NCBI RefSeq assembly: GCF_002234675.1
Contig: NC_019867.2
Span: 25,037,166 to 25,101,165, forward strand
DNA length: 64,000 nucleotides
DNA from: Oryzias latipes
Lineage: Eukaryota > Chordata > Actinopteri > Beloniformes > Adrianichthyidae
Direction: 5' to 3'
Shown here piece after piece: positions 1-12,400 of this stretch. The stretch's first letter is position 1. Each line of letters opens with the position of its first letter. A program made the position numbers and the translations under genes. The notes under the pieces are model-generated. The model was not told the origin of the DNA, did no database searches, and saw nothing but the letters and a program-made list of their open reading frames with translations.

Positions 1-954
1 TGCATGGGCCCTGGAGCACGGGTTATCTGACTCAACCCTGTTTCCCACTTCACATGCCTCTTCTCCACTCCCCTGAGTTACAGAGATAGAGAGGTGTTGG
101 GGGTTGAGAAACATGTATGCCACCATTCATGCTTGGAGGACTTGAAGTCATTCAGGACACGTTTTGATGTGGCTGGATGGGGGTGTGGGGAGAGGAGACA
201 GGAGTTGTCCACATTCTTGGGCAAGTGTTTCAGTTGGCTGACCTTGCACTTTCTGCCCCCACCGTTTCTTCAACAAAGTCATCCATCAATGCTATGGAAT
301 AACATTGGCTTTTTGGAACATTTTTGTCTATAGGGCTGAAAAAGGGCCGCAGAGTTGCCTTACAAATACATTGAGGAAATATTCTCCTTGGTTATAAGCC
401 TTTTGATACCTCTGCTGCTTGTGTCAAATAAAAGACTATTTATTGTTCTAATTTATTACTTTTTACAACAGAGTAAAAGACTAAATATACATATGTAGAT
501 GTGTAAGTTAGCATAGAGTTAGTTTTGTAACAATGACAATGCTTTTGCAGCATAAAGATTATTTTGTTGGGAAAAAAATTAGCAATGGTTTTTGAAATCA
601 ATTAAAAGCAAAAATGATGAGGAAATAAATCTGATTGTCCTTTTTTAAGTGTGAAGGTTTGGTCATGTGAGTTGAGTTGGGAATTATCTCAACTATTTAC
701 ATCTGAAGGCACACTTTCAGCTCCAATGCTTCACTGATTTTTGCATATTCAAAAATTGCATGCATTGTATTGCATTTTTTAGAAAGCCATCGGTAAAATT
801 TTCATTTGTCGTCAGTTTTGATTTCCGCTTGTTGGAAAAGCCATCAGAGTTGTGACATAACGCACTGCTTCCATTCTGATCCTTCATTCCATTGCTATCA
901 GCTCAAGGGTCAGACTTTACGCACAAACAGAAAACCATGGGAAAAAGCAGAGGA

Positions 955-968
955 ATGCCCCCTAGTGA
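955..968 (-). promoter_or_regulatory. CTCF-like core motif
   Basis: The minus strand reads TCACTAGGGGGCAT, matching 12 of 14 positions of the CTCF core CCASYAGRKGGCRS, including the whole AGGGGGC centre. It lies in unique-looking sequence left of the ch25h-like gene. This is a motif match only; binding is not shown. Confidence 0.35.
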
Positions 969-3936
969 GCAAAGAATGACCTGATGATAAATTAGGTGCA
1001 GGGATTTTTTTTTTTTTTTTTTACAAAATGCCTGTTTGTCAAGAGGAAGCATAAAAAAATCAAGGAGTAAGCATACTGATTAACATTATTCTGCCATCAA
1101 TTCTTCTTTTTATTGTTTGGAATTTCATAAGTTATTATTTATTTTACAGCTGAAAAAAGTAGGGTGAGAGATTCTAGAACCAGAGGTGAAGACCAAAAAC
1201 CCCAAAACCCAAAAGCCACAAACAAAACATTGATAGTTATTAGTTGATAGTTCACGTTCACGTTATTTGGCTGTAAAACAAATGTTTGGTATGACTTTCC
1301 ATGCACTTACTTCTCTTGTTTACAAATGCTCCGTAATTTACGGGAAACGTGTTTACGGCGACTTCATAAATCTGCCTTTTTTATGTAAATCTGAGTGAAT
1401 TGATTTTAGCCTCCAATACATTAATTTTCAGAGCTCAGCACTTTTTTTCTAAAATGCTTCCATTTTTTAATTAAAAAAAGGGGGTTCAAATTTTGATTTA
1501 TTAGCACTTTGCATTTTAAGAATGAAGTTAAAATACAAAAAGTATAAACTTGGAAGGATTTTCTCATGGTAAAGCTGCTGTACTGGATTACATCAGATGT
1601 TGTTAAGAGTTGCAAAAGGTAACGAAAAAAAAGTAAAAACTGTGTTTTTTTTACTATTTTCTGCCAACAGAACACAAAACTGTTGGCAATGATTTTTTTT
1701 AAATAAAGTAAATTTAACCTCATTAAGGTTTTCAGTGTCAATCTGAGGCTCAGCCAGGCGACTGCGCAGTTACACCATACTTCTATTGCATTTCAGTGTG
1801 TTTATAAACAGATTCTTTTTTTTTCTTCTCATAATTCTTCAAAAAAAAAGAAGAAGAATATTTGGAAAGAGTCCTGCAGTGACAAGTGCACTGAGATGTT
1901 TCAGTTCTCCAACAGATCTGTGACCTCCCCTATAAGAAATAACAGAGTTGGTCTAAAAATAGTAACTGACTAGAGTGCAAAGACCATGGTGCTTTAAACA
2001 GCACCCCAACTCAGCTATGTAAAGCTCACTAATTGGTTATTTACAGAAAGTCACAGGAAAAATGTATCTGGCCTTTGTCAAATATGTAAAAGAAAAAATG
2101 ACCTTTTTTGTGCGTGCTTGGATGGTAATGACAACTGGAAGGCTTCAGCTTTTGTTTTTTTACATGCCAAAAGGATCTTAATGAAAGCATTTACTGCTAC
2201 AATTATGAGCGTTCATTAAATTTCTAAAGTACACAACAAGAGGACTTCATGTGGAGATCATTCAAAGCTTTTCAAAGTTTTAATAGAGAGATGTGCGCTG
2301 GGTGGTGGAGAGATGGAAATGATAAACAATGTGACCAAAAGCGGAAACAATCAGGCCTTATTACAGACCCCACGTCAGAGGTTGGGCGAGTGCACGCCAA
2401 AGCACACGTTCACAGACAGAGGCTTGGCGGTGTCACGTCAGGTACTGGAGTTTTACAAATCCCTTAGCAACCCATGAAGCACAGTTTCCTGTTTTACATT
2501 CATGCTCAGGGTCACAACACTCCCCCTAAGAGGAGTGTTGAGCAATTCTCATGTGGTCCTGTGAAACGTTTCTCCAAAATAGCCCATAATAGAAAGCATC
2601 TGTATGTCTAAATGGTGCATATTACGTAACGAAAGAACTAAAAAAAAGAAAGGCTTTAAAAAAAGCCAGCAAAACGTTTCAGCCTTCCTTATTGTAATTG
2701 TGCTCAACCGTGAATAAGCCATTAGTTGTTCCAGGCAGGCACCTACCTGTCAGATATCTGCTGCTTCTAGGGTTATGCGGGGAAATTAATCTCTCTGAGA
2801 AACTGTTCACAGGAAGCCGAGTGCCCTATTTGTCCTCTGACTTTCTCTTTTTCAGCACAGATGTTTTTCATAAGGATTCCGTCCAGGAAGGACTGATCTC
2901 CTCTGTCCGTGTTTCCTGTTCCTTTTGTGAGCTGGTCCTTCATCGTAACAGGAAGAACTCTGGGTTTTCCCGTCATATAATAATAATAGTAGGGAAAAAG
3001 TAACCCAGTTATTATCTGGTCCTGAATGTGAGTATGCCCTCTTATGAACTAAAACACCAGTTGTCTCATCTTTTGTGTCTGCAAAAGATAAATTCCTCCT
3101 TCTGGAGGTATTTTTGTGGGCTGTGAATTTTCTCCTCAACACTAAATCTCTCCTTTATGAATCTGGCCCCTGTAGGCCAGTTTGTGACATACGATCTGCG
3201 GGAAACCAGGAGTCTGAGATGAAACTTGAGCAACTCCATGCTCTTATTTAACGCTTTTGCAAGCAATGAGAGCAGCTTGTAGTTCAGATGCTGCTACAAA
3301 GTTTCTGGCACCATCTTCACTCACTCATGCTGCAGGTGACAATCAGTAGTAAACAAGACTTCAGCATCAAAAAACCAAACCAGAAGAGCCTCATTTTTGC
3401 AAACATGTGGTGCTGATCGCTCAGTACAATGACCCGTGGAGCCAGTTCGCAATGTAACAGAGGTGGCCGGAGGCCCAGGCCTGACAAATTACTGACGACA
3501 GCAGAGAGGCACAGACAATAAAACTCTAGGTCTGTGTCCTGCTTTTGTTTATTTTCCCATGGAAGTCAAAAACACACACACATACACAAGAAAAGTGCAG
3601 CAAATGCAACAGAAAGTACACTGAACTGTATACAGGGCAACATTTGTTGGTCAGAGAGAATGTTTGGATATGTAAAACCTGTATGTGTTGCTTCATGAGG
3701 TAATGTTGAATGTTGAAGAAATAATCTGACAGTCTTCTTTGTCCAATTTAAATCAGCATTTCTGAGAAGTTTTTCTACGGTTATCATTTTACAAATGCAA
3801 GAAAGCAAAGCTAAAAAAGTAAGTACATCTGTTCATATGCAAATGATAAAAATATCTCTTTGTGTGCAAACAGCGGATTCCACATGTAATTAGGCAATGT
3901 TGGTTGTTTTTTATTATGTTTTGATCGCAACTCTCC

Positions 3937-3981
3937 GCATTTTGGATTCATTAGGATTCATTAGCATTTTGGATTCATTAG
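3937..3981. repeat. short tandem repeat, 27-bp period
   Basis: An 18-base unit (gcattttggattcattag) occurs at 3937-3954 and again at 3964-3981, separated by a 9-base partial copy (gattcatta). It looks like a local slippage duplication with no coding content. Confidence 0.75.
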
Positions 3982-4667
3982 CCATAGCTAAGAACAAGTC
4001 AGAGTCTCCGGAGTGCTGACTCTGATGTTTAAAACCTTTTTTTTTGTTCTATCTCTGTTCAGATTTTGTCATTTTAAATGTTGCTCTCCGACCTACCAGA
4101 CCACCATCTTTGCTTCTCTGGTACCTAGATGGTTCACAGAGCTAATGTTATAAACACTGAACAAGGATGGTTTGGTGTTTCACAGTTAACCCAGACAAGT
4201 GTAGTGTTTACTGAACTGGCTGTTTTCATTTTGGCTTCCATCCTTTGCTTATGTCTCTTCTGAACCCTCTCCTGAATCCAGGATGGCAGGAGCTGGTTGT
4301 TTAAGTTCAGGACTTGGACTGTGCTGGATCTGCTGTCACATTTGTTGACTTGTGATGTGAGATCAAACTTTTGGCAACCACACACACACAAAGTTTATAA
4401 AGAGTTTATCAGCTGCTCAAATGTGGGTAGTTTTCCACGTATCGCTGCACTGTAATTCGGTGCTGTTAGGAAAACAAGCAGCCGAGACTTGGAATCACTC
4501 CTCCTAAAAGACTACTGGGTTCTACCTTTGAGTTTCCTATTCCAATAATTCAGTTAGATGGAGAGAACCTCTTAAAAGTGTCTTGATGCAGTCAGACAGA
4601 GTACAGGAAAAACATGCGACCTGCAGCAAATGCACTTCATCTTATCCAGAAAGTAGGAATCTTTCCT

Positions 4668-6605
4668 TTACTGTGCGCGACATTCCCGACTTTCTCTGGG
4701 ATCCAGCACGGGTGGACGGTAAGTGCCAAAGAGATGATCCCAATGAGTGAAGTAGGGAGCGTAGTTAAAGCATTTGATTTTATGATGGGTTTGGTGATGG
4801 GGGGCACCGCCGAGAAAGGGAAACAGTCTGTGTGAAGCCAAGGGCAAGTTGTACCCACAGTGGTCCTCCACTGCCAGCCAGCTGTTGAGCAGGTGGAAGA
4901 TGACTTCGCTGAGAGGATGGCAGCCCAGCAGCCAGGCACAGCTCAGCGACAGCAGCAGCAGCGACAGCAGCTCTGCTGAGCTGGCGTCCTGCGCTGCGAG
5001 CGCAAAGGGGTTGCGATGCTGATGATGCGCCTTGTGGATGCTGCGGTACAACCAGGGAATCCTGAGGAGATACGCACAGGTATGACAGCTGAAACTGTGA
5101 CAGCTCACCACAACACAGATTTATTTTAACTTTAGGTACAATTGTAATGTTGGTAAATGGGGTATACTTCAATCTTCTTAGAAGGTCCAAAGTGCTTCCC
5201 GGGGCTGAATTCAAAGTCGCATTTACCCATGCTAACACAGATTCAAGGACTGACAGCTCCACTGCCTTACACTGACAGCACCCTAGAACACTAGGAGCAA
5301 TGTGGAGTTCAGTGTCCTGCCCAAAGACACTTTGACACATGGGCCGGCAAGGGAGGAACCAAGCCGCTTTACCTCTGCGCCACAGCTAATGTTATTTGAA
5401 AAAACTAAAACAATTTTGAAGAAAATGAGCAGATAAAACAATTACACTGACTTCTATATAGTTAAGAATATGGTTTAAAATTTGTGCAACAGTTTTGACA
5501 TAATTTACCCTCAAAAATGAAATCTGTGACTACGCTTATTTTATTTTAAAGAACAGCAACAAAAAGAATAATCAGTTAACCCTTGTGCTATCTTAGATGA
5601 CCCCCCCTTTAAACTGACGTGTTATCCCTACCATGACAAAGGTGGACAAAGGTGGAAAGATTTCATGTAATCCATGGACACCAGTGAAGATTACAAATCA
5701 TTGAAGAAAAAAGGTTCAGCGCACTGTCTAGTGGGTCTAGATGACCCAACTCCCAATGTCAAAGTGCCTAGGATAGCACAAGAGTTAATCAAATACTTTT
5801 TTGTGTTTTCTTTTAGAGGAGATGAAAATGATTAAGTGAATAAAGTTAAGAAAAAAATAATATGTAGAAATTATTTCAGAAAAAAATAAAAACAAAAAGC
5901 AGAAATTCATCAGAAAAAAAGGAACCATTTTTTTTTTATAACAAAAGTAATGGATTTTAACTCTTTTATGTTTTTAAACCTTTTTATTCATTTATTTTTA
6001 TCTTCAAGAATCTTTAGATCCTGTCATGATAATAACTGATTTTATGGCAGTTTCTGTTTTCCCTCAGGGAAGAAGAACTGGTTTAACTTTAAGTAAAAAA
6101 AAAAAAAAGGACATATAACAAATCATCAAAATGTAAAAGTACTGACTGGATGAAGCTGCTCTCACCTGTGAATGTAGTAGTGCCATACAAAGAAAAAGGC
6201 ATCAAAGAGCAGCACGCATGCCAACACTTCCACAAAGAGCTGCCAGCATGACGGAGCCAGCTCCGGTAACCTGGGGCTCCGCAGCCGCTGGAAGAGCGCA
6301 GAGGCCGGCAGGACGACAGTCACGTATCTGCACAAAATCCTGCAAAAGCAGTCCAACCACTGCCGGGGGGTCGGTGGGGGGTCCGAGCCTGCAGTTATCC
6401 TCCAAGAGCGCACGCGCTGGCACACGCTCCCCAGCGCGTCAAGAGCGAGGAAGGGTGCGCAGAGCAGCACGTGCATCAGGAGGGCGCAGGATGCAGGCAG
6501 GTAAGGGGAGAGCAGGATCTCCTCCTGACCCGCTCTCACGTACTCCCACAGCCCCTGAAGGAGCGGCGCAGGAGCCGCCCCTGTCCCCGCAAAAGTTGCG
6601 TCCAT
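4668..6605 (-). CDS. cholesterol 25-hydroxylase-like protein (fatty acid hydroxylase superfamily)
   Basis: Two exons: 6166-6605 and 5061-4668 on the minus strand. The donor (CAG|GTGAG) and acceptor (CTCAG|G) keep frame through a split Arg147, giving 277 aa; human CH25H, from memory, is about 272. The start has G at -3 and +4. All three histidine boxes of the ER di-iron hydroxylase family are present: HYYIH (142-146), HKAHH (156-160) and HQTHH (236-240). The stretches GCHPL, VEDH.GYN and APYFTHWD also match CH25H closely. Hydrophobic spans near 37-60, 90-105, 121-141 and 177-192 fit a polytopic ER membrane enzyme. The family hydroxylates cholesterol at C25; activity of this paralogue is inferred. 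Human CH25H is intronless, so the intron marks a fish-type ch25h-like paralogue. I cannot tell which numbered zebrafish ch25hl gene it matches, so no symbol is given. Confidence 0.93.
5576..5788 (-). mobile_element. TTAA-flanked inverted-repeat element (MITE), copy A
   Basis: This 213-bp element lies in the intron of the ch25h-like gene. It begins TTAACCCTTGTGCTATC and ends GGATAGCACAAGAGTTAA, so it has near-perfect terminal inverted repeats and TTAA at both ends. TTAA is the target of the piggyBac and Kolobok superfamilies. A copy of exactly the same length sits at 48049-48261 in opposite orientation. It has no coding capacity and would depend on a transposase from elsewhere. Confidence 0.85.
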
Positions 6606-6961
6606 CGCTGCGCTCGCTCACCTACATCTCCACGCAAATCACGCGGTACTGGTGCGCGCAGGCTGAGCGGTGTGCCGTTTACACCGCTGGGAGCCACTCC
6701 GCGCGCAGTTGAAGGGCCTGCGGTGGGAGGGGCTCTGGATTCCATCCTCCTCCGTAAGCGCAGGATTTTAGGTGACAGCAGCCATCATCCGGACTCAAGT
6801 CTGTGTGCTCCATCCCACAGACCAGCCAGCAAGATGGATTTTATGAAACGGTCGAAGTTTTGATACCAAAGGTCAAAGATTTTTTTGCAGAAAATATAAA
6901 GCTAAACATGTTGAAACTGACCAACCCAAAGGTGTTATTTAAAGCTGGCAGCTAGGGTGGA

Positions 6962-6992
<31 letters not shown>

Positions 6993-9225
6993 ACTTTGTG
7001 TTGAGAAACTTTAATTCAGATTTGAACACACCTAAAACTCCAGTTAAAAATAAGCCAACTGTTTTTAAAGTCCCAATCCGATAAAAATCCTGTTTTGGAT
7101 GTTTTGAGCTTATTTTTGTCATAATGAAGGACATGTATAATTAATTAAATATATAATTAAAAACACTACTTTGTAGTTTATTGTGTAATTTGGGTCTAAC
7201 ATGTGTGGGGAATTATTTCCCTTTAACAAGACCAGTGCCAAGACCAGTGCCAAACTCCTGCCCGCACTTTTTATTAACACAGTCAATGCATTGGTGGGTT
7301 TTAGGTGCTATGTGTTTGAAACACACTTATAGAGTCTTAAAAAGAAGAAATCCTCAAACTTTCAGTGGGATTGAAAATAGGAGCCTCTCAAGTCACAGAA
7401 GTTTCACAGAACATAACATTAACGCTTCATCTAAAGAGCCTTTTCCTCCACAATTTATTTATTGTTTAATTCAGTGCAATAACATTTCACCCATAAAGTC
7501 AGTCTTTCTGTATCCAAATTTAAAAAGAAGCAGATGCCAGAACTGTGACACTGTGAACTGTAGGTCTTTGAAATGTGCATCACTTTTGTACGAACCAGAC
7601 ATTCAGAGAAAGCTTCTGTTGAAACAGCATTTCAGATGTCAGGATCTTTCAACAGTCCCACGATGCCAAAAACTCCCGATTGACTCATCCTCAGCTTTTT
7701 ATGGGGTACTCCCCAAACTAACCAGAAAAAAGGAGAAAGCAATTTGACTATGATAGGATTGACACAAGCTCGTTTGAAAATGGCGTTTGGCCGAGTCACA
7801 CGGGAGAATTCCTTCAACGAAAGAAGAAAATGTCATTAAATCCACAAGGAGCTTGAAAATAATGTTGACCTGTTTCTGAATAAAATTACACAGAAATATC
7901 TTAGAATAAACTCTTTTTAGGAGCTGTGAAAAAAAACCTTCTTGTAGTTTCTGAACTTGGTTTAGTCTTGACCCCGGCACACAAACCCAATCCAGATGAA
8001 TGACGTCATGATCAACTTTAACGGTAACGTTTGAATGACGCTTCCTTTGATTCAGTCAAAATAATCCTGGGTTTCATCATAGCTTCTGTGACCACACGGA
8101 TTAAAATTCAAATGATGAGCGAACAGGTGTTTCATAGTAACCGTAACATTATTAAAAGCACGTTTAGAAGATCATCTCGTATTTTACCGAGCTGACATGT
8201 CAATGTATAAAGCCGCTCGGCGCTGTTTAACATTGTTTTGTATTGAATTGTTACATTCAATAAAGTTTGAAAAAAAAAGGCCGCTCGGCGGAATCTATAT
8301 CCTTCCGGTTTTCAAACCCTACTGCGCATGTGCGAATGATTTATTCCGACAGAAAGTGTGACCTTAGTGAACGTTTTTATATTCTGAAAACATTTTTCTG
8401 GGCCCATCTACACGGTTGGATTCTAATCCGACCATTGATCCCATCAAGATATTTTGTACATGTAACCGCGGCTTATGGTGTCGACGCGCAACGTGGCGGG
8501 GGCGTGGCATCACGATGGTGGTCTCTCCATCGGGATGTCAGTCACCCATCACGATGGACGATGATATCGTCCATCGGCACAACCCTACTTCTGACATATT
8601 CTCTTTTGTGTCTTTGAAATGTTTTTTTTTCCCATTACTTTAAAGTTTGACAAACTCACAACAAACATTAAGAAATGATATTTTGTTTTGGAATTATTAG
8701 GTGAACGTTGTAACTCAGCCTTATCTGCTCAGATCTTCACTCCGTCTGCTGTAGATTTCTGCGTGAAGACAAGATGAGCTGGGGCACTAAAAACTGTAAA
8801 TGAATGGGAGTGTTTTCACCAATGCACAGAACGGACACCACTTCACATCCAAGAAACAGCAGAAAACTAACATGAAACAAAGCTACATAGCTCTGGTAAA
8901 TCTAACCAACATTTTCTGCTTTTGAAAGCCACCCCAGTGGAATGCACTTCATTTGATGTCATTATGGTCACCGAGTCAATTAGAACGATTTTTGTGGAAA
9001 AATGTTAATGGTGTTGGAACAAAAGGTTTCTTAGGACCCAAAATGGTTGATCAAGTTTACCAGTTACTGCAAAGATTGACATGTTTTGACATTCTCATGC
9101 AACAAAAAGCTTAACCCAGAGCAAAAACTGCCCTGAAATGTGTCATCTTTGGTTCTATGGTTGATTCAGCTGGATGTTTAGGAGCCAAGTCCTCCAAAAT
9201 TATACATCTGAAGTCTGTGTGAACA
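6606..9225. other. intergenic interval between ch25h-like and erlin2
   Basis: The right-hand side of the ch25h-like start should contain its promoter, but I see no convincing TATA or other core element. A 188-codon open frame at 7181-7747 resembles nothing I know and has no splice or start context, so it is not called. A poly-A run lies near 6970-6992. The rest is unique AT-rich sequence plus a possible repeat end at 8503-8586. Confidence 0.5.
8503..8586. repeat. possible terminus of an inverted-repeat transposon
   Basis: This short stretch is rich in CGATGG/CCATCG inversions (catcacgatgg, ccatcacgatgg, cgtccatcgg) and ends in ggcacaaccct. It resembles the ends of non-autonomous hAT-type elements in fish genomes. 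I found no matching left end, so the element may be truncated or the call wrong. Confidence 0.3.
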
Positions 9226-9231
9226 TTTATT
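9226..9231 (-). other. erlin2 poly(A) signal
   Basis: TTTATT on the plus strand reads AATAAA on the minus strand, 225 bases past the erlin2 stop codon. This implies a short 3' UTR of roughly 240-250 bases. It is the first canonical signal downstream of the stop. Confidence 0.55.
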
Positions 9232-9455
9232 GCACAAATACAAGTGCTGCAATTTTTTTCTTAAGTTCAGTTCATAACAATCCTGAAAGGCAGACTAAAA
9301 ACCGAGGTTTGGTCCTGTGAAGGTTGTGCGTCCTTTTCAGACAAACAGGTTCTGGATAGCAGAACTTAAGTGGACAGACAGCTACTGTCCAAACCAGCTA
9401 GCTTGAATGTCTGATTTCAAAAAAAGTTCTCCTCTGGCCCCCCCTTCTTTCCTGA

Positions 9456-12400
9456 TTAATCCAGGTCCAGAATCTGCTCACTGATGATGTCCAAGGCAGC
9501 CGTGGCCTTGATGGAGCTCCCTGCAGAACCAGAGTCCACAAACATCTGAGGTATTTCATTCCCAAAGTAGATCTTGCTGTTGGCTGCGATGGCCTTGTAC
9601 TTCATCAGCTGCAGGTACTCCGGGGTTAACTTCAGCTGTGAGAGGAGCAGCACAGGACAGAGGTTAGCATTGGCTGGACTCCCTGCACATATATGTGGGA
9701 GCTGCTCTCTTTACCTTATTGGCCTCTGCGGCTCTCTCTGCTGTGTAGAACTCTGCGTCTGCCTTGGCCCTCTGTCGCGCCAGGAAAGCTTGGTCTATGA
9801 AACGGAGAGACGAGTTGGGGCCAAAAAGATTGGGAAGGCATGCAGAAGCAAATGTCGTTTTCTGTTTACATCACTGCAGACAAACATCCATTTGCTTCTC
9901 TTTTCCAGAATTTACCTTTTCACTTCATCAATTGAAACACATCTTTATCGTTTAACATTCAGACTTCCATTGAGAACAGTCTGTACTTCAGAAAAAAGCT
10001 GCATGTTTCCTCTGGACCTCAGAGCTTTGACATTAATCATTTGGTGGATTCTCCTGACTTCTATTAATCCCTTTTTACAAAATAAGGCTGAAATTATTAT
10101 AGAGTTAAATGATGAAGAAATGACACGTTTTCAGGTTTGTTTACAGTATAGACCCTGTTTGCAATTTTTACAAGCTTCAGTAAAAAAGAACAGCCTGTTT
10201 TTCTAATGCATGGCTATAAAATAGTTTTGCAGTTAAATGTTTTGTAATCCTTTTAACTTAAGTAGTAATCACATCAAGAATTCTCAGATGTTTGCATTGA
10301 GATGTGAGAAAGTCTTATTAATCCCTTTTTTTTTAATTTGAGGACATGCAGCTGTGCCCCTCATGTTTGAGGGAAATGGATCATCTTCCACCAAATCCAT
10401 CCAAGTTTTTTTAAGTGATTTTTTGTCACAGCTTGGTAGATGAGTGGTCACTCAATACAGACTGGAAGAGCTTTCTCATCAGTACTTGGCTTGACAGTTT
10501 GCATGTTTTAACACAGGATTTAGACGAGCTGGCTGTCACATAAAGCAGTGGTCCCCAACCTTCAAACATGTCAAGGCACGCAGTCACCTATGGAAAATAC
10601 ATCAAAGCAGCTGGGTCAACTGCCAAACTGAATCCCAGAGCTTACAAGGTTAGCAAGAAAAAAACATATTTGGAAGGTTTCTTTTGGTAGAAAAGAGTTA
10701 GTAAGGAAACAGAAGCCTTCGACTTCAAAATAAAAGAAATCAACATTTATCAGACAAAAATCAAGAGTCTATCCTCAAAGTCTGGATTTATTCGGGCAGA
10801 TGTTCCCACACACCATAATAATATTGCAGAATATACAGCAACTGGCTGTCTAAAATCACGGGGATGGAGCTAATAAAGTTGCTGAAACAGTGGATGCATG
10901 TATATTATTATATATAAAAAAATATCTGTTTTTAGTGACAGTTTTTTTGTATTTATCCTCTAAAAAATTATTTCACATTTTAATGGTTCCTACACAAAAT
11001 CTATTGTAAGAAATAAAGTTTAAACCAGCTGTAGATATATGTTACAGAGGATGAAGATCAACTTTACCCTCAAAAAAAAACAAAAAAAAAAAAAAAAAAA
11101 AACTTTACCCTCAAAAGTTAAGGGAAGCTGGCAGCTAGTCTAACGTTACACCGGTCTGTGGCCTAATTAAAGTTTGGAGACCATGCAGGAAATGTAACAA
11201 TACCCCCCCCCCCCCCCCCCCCCCCGGAAAAAAACAAACAAACAAAAAAACTACCGGCAGTGTTAAAGGTAAATGCAAATGATATATTTTGGATTTGATT
11301 AGGTATAATGAAACCTACCTGTAATATTGATACTGTTGTGCAGCTTAGGAATTACTAAAAGGGATCAGTGTTTGAAGTGGAACAGGACACAAATACAGCA
11401 ATCTTACAACAGCTTCTCATCTGTGTTGCATGAAAAGCATTTTGCACCTTTTTTTGTTTGATGCTTTAATAATATAAGATAACGGATGCCTTTGGAAAAA
11501 AAAAATTTGTATAAGCCAAAAGTCATAGGTTTTTGTTGGGGCTTAAATGCATTGCATATTAGAGAGAGGGGTAAAACTCCTCAATACATCCAAAGCATTT
11601 GCTGCACATTCGGTGTGAATATGGAGGATTATGCGCGCAGATCTGACTTGTTGGTTTTTCTTTGCAGGTCCTTAGATTCACATTTACAAAAGTTATGAAA
11701 TGGTTTCCAATTTTCATTAAAATAAATAGTTTCTAAAACTAATTTAAATTAAAAAAAGCGTTCTGTTAAAACAGCCATGGCTAGTCATTGCAAAATATTT
11801 AAACCAAACTACAGGAAGCAGAGTATGTTTTTGTGTGTTTTATTTGTACAGGCATAAAGGCTGTTACGAAATCAAAAGGTAGGTGTGGATGTGCTCAAGA
11901 ATTTTTTTATTGAGACCACACAAGGTGTCCTCAACCCACGTTACATCACAGCCCCTTTGTTTGGTTGAAGGCAGGTTTTAGATTGCTAGTGCTGACCCAG
12001 AAAGATTAAAATCTGAGACGTTTCAAACGTGAGACCAAATGCAAAAACAGATTCAAACACCAACATACAAACCAAATCTGTTGAGAAATTACTGGAAAGT
12101 CATCAAAAAGCAAAAAGATTAGATTGAATCAAGCAGAAAGCTTCCTGAGATTGTAGTTATTTTAGTTCAATATACAGTTAGGCAAAAAAGTATTTGTCAG
12201 TCCATTTCAGCGAGTTGTCCTACTTAAAAAGATTAGAGCAGTCTGTAGTGCACATCATAGACAAACTTCTACTATGAGAAACATAAAGTAAAAAAATAAT
12301 AATGTTGTCTTATTTTAAATACTTTATTTGTAAAATGATGCAGAAAATAGTTATTTAGTCTCTAAAAACAAGCAAGAATTCTGTCCCTCATACACCTGTT

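Larger units (their letters stand above)
1..4667. other. gene-free interval left of ch25h-like gene
   Basis: No open frame here resembles a known protein and none joins into a spliced gene. Some of the right part must be the 3' UTR of the minus-strand ch25h-like gene. I did not find a close AATAAA on that strand; the first clear one (TTTATT on the plus strand, about 3549) is over 1 kb downstream. The interval holds poly-A/T runs (about 1008-1021), a small tandem repeat (3937-3981) and a CTCF-like core (955-968). Confidence 0.6.

Noticed and set aside
4780..5340. 186-codon minus-strand open frame overlapping ch25h-like exon 2
   Set aside because: Alternate frame of the real exon plus intron sequence; the histidine boxes are in the other frame.
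6218..6863. Plus-strand open frames opposite the ch25h-like first exon
   Set aside because: Antisense shadows of a GC-rich real exon.
7181..7747. 188-codon open frame on the plus strand
   Set aside because: No similarity to any family I know, biased low-complexity composition, no splice or start context; a chance frame cannot be excluded.
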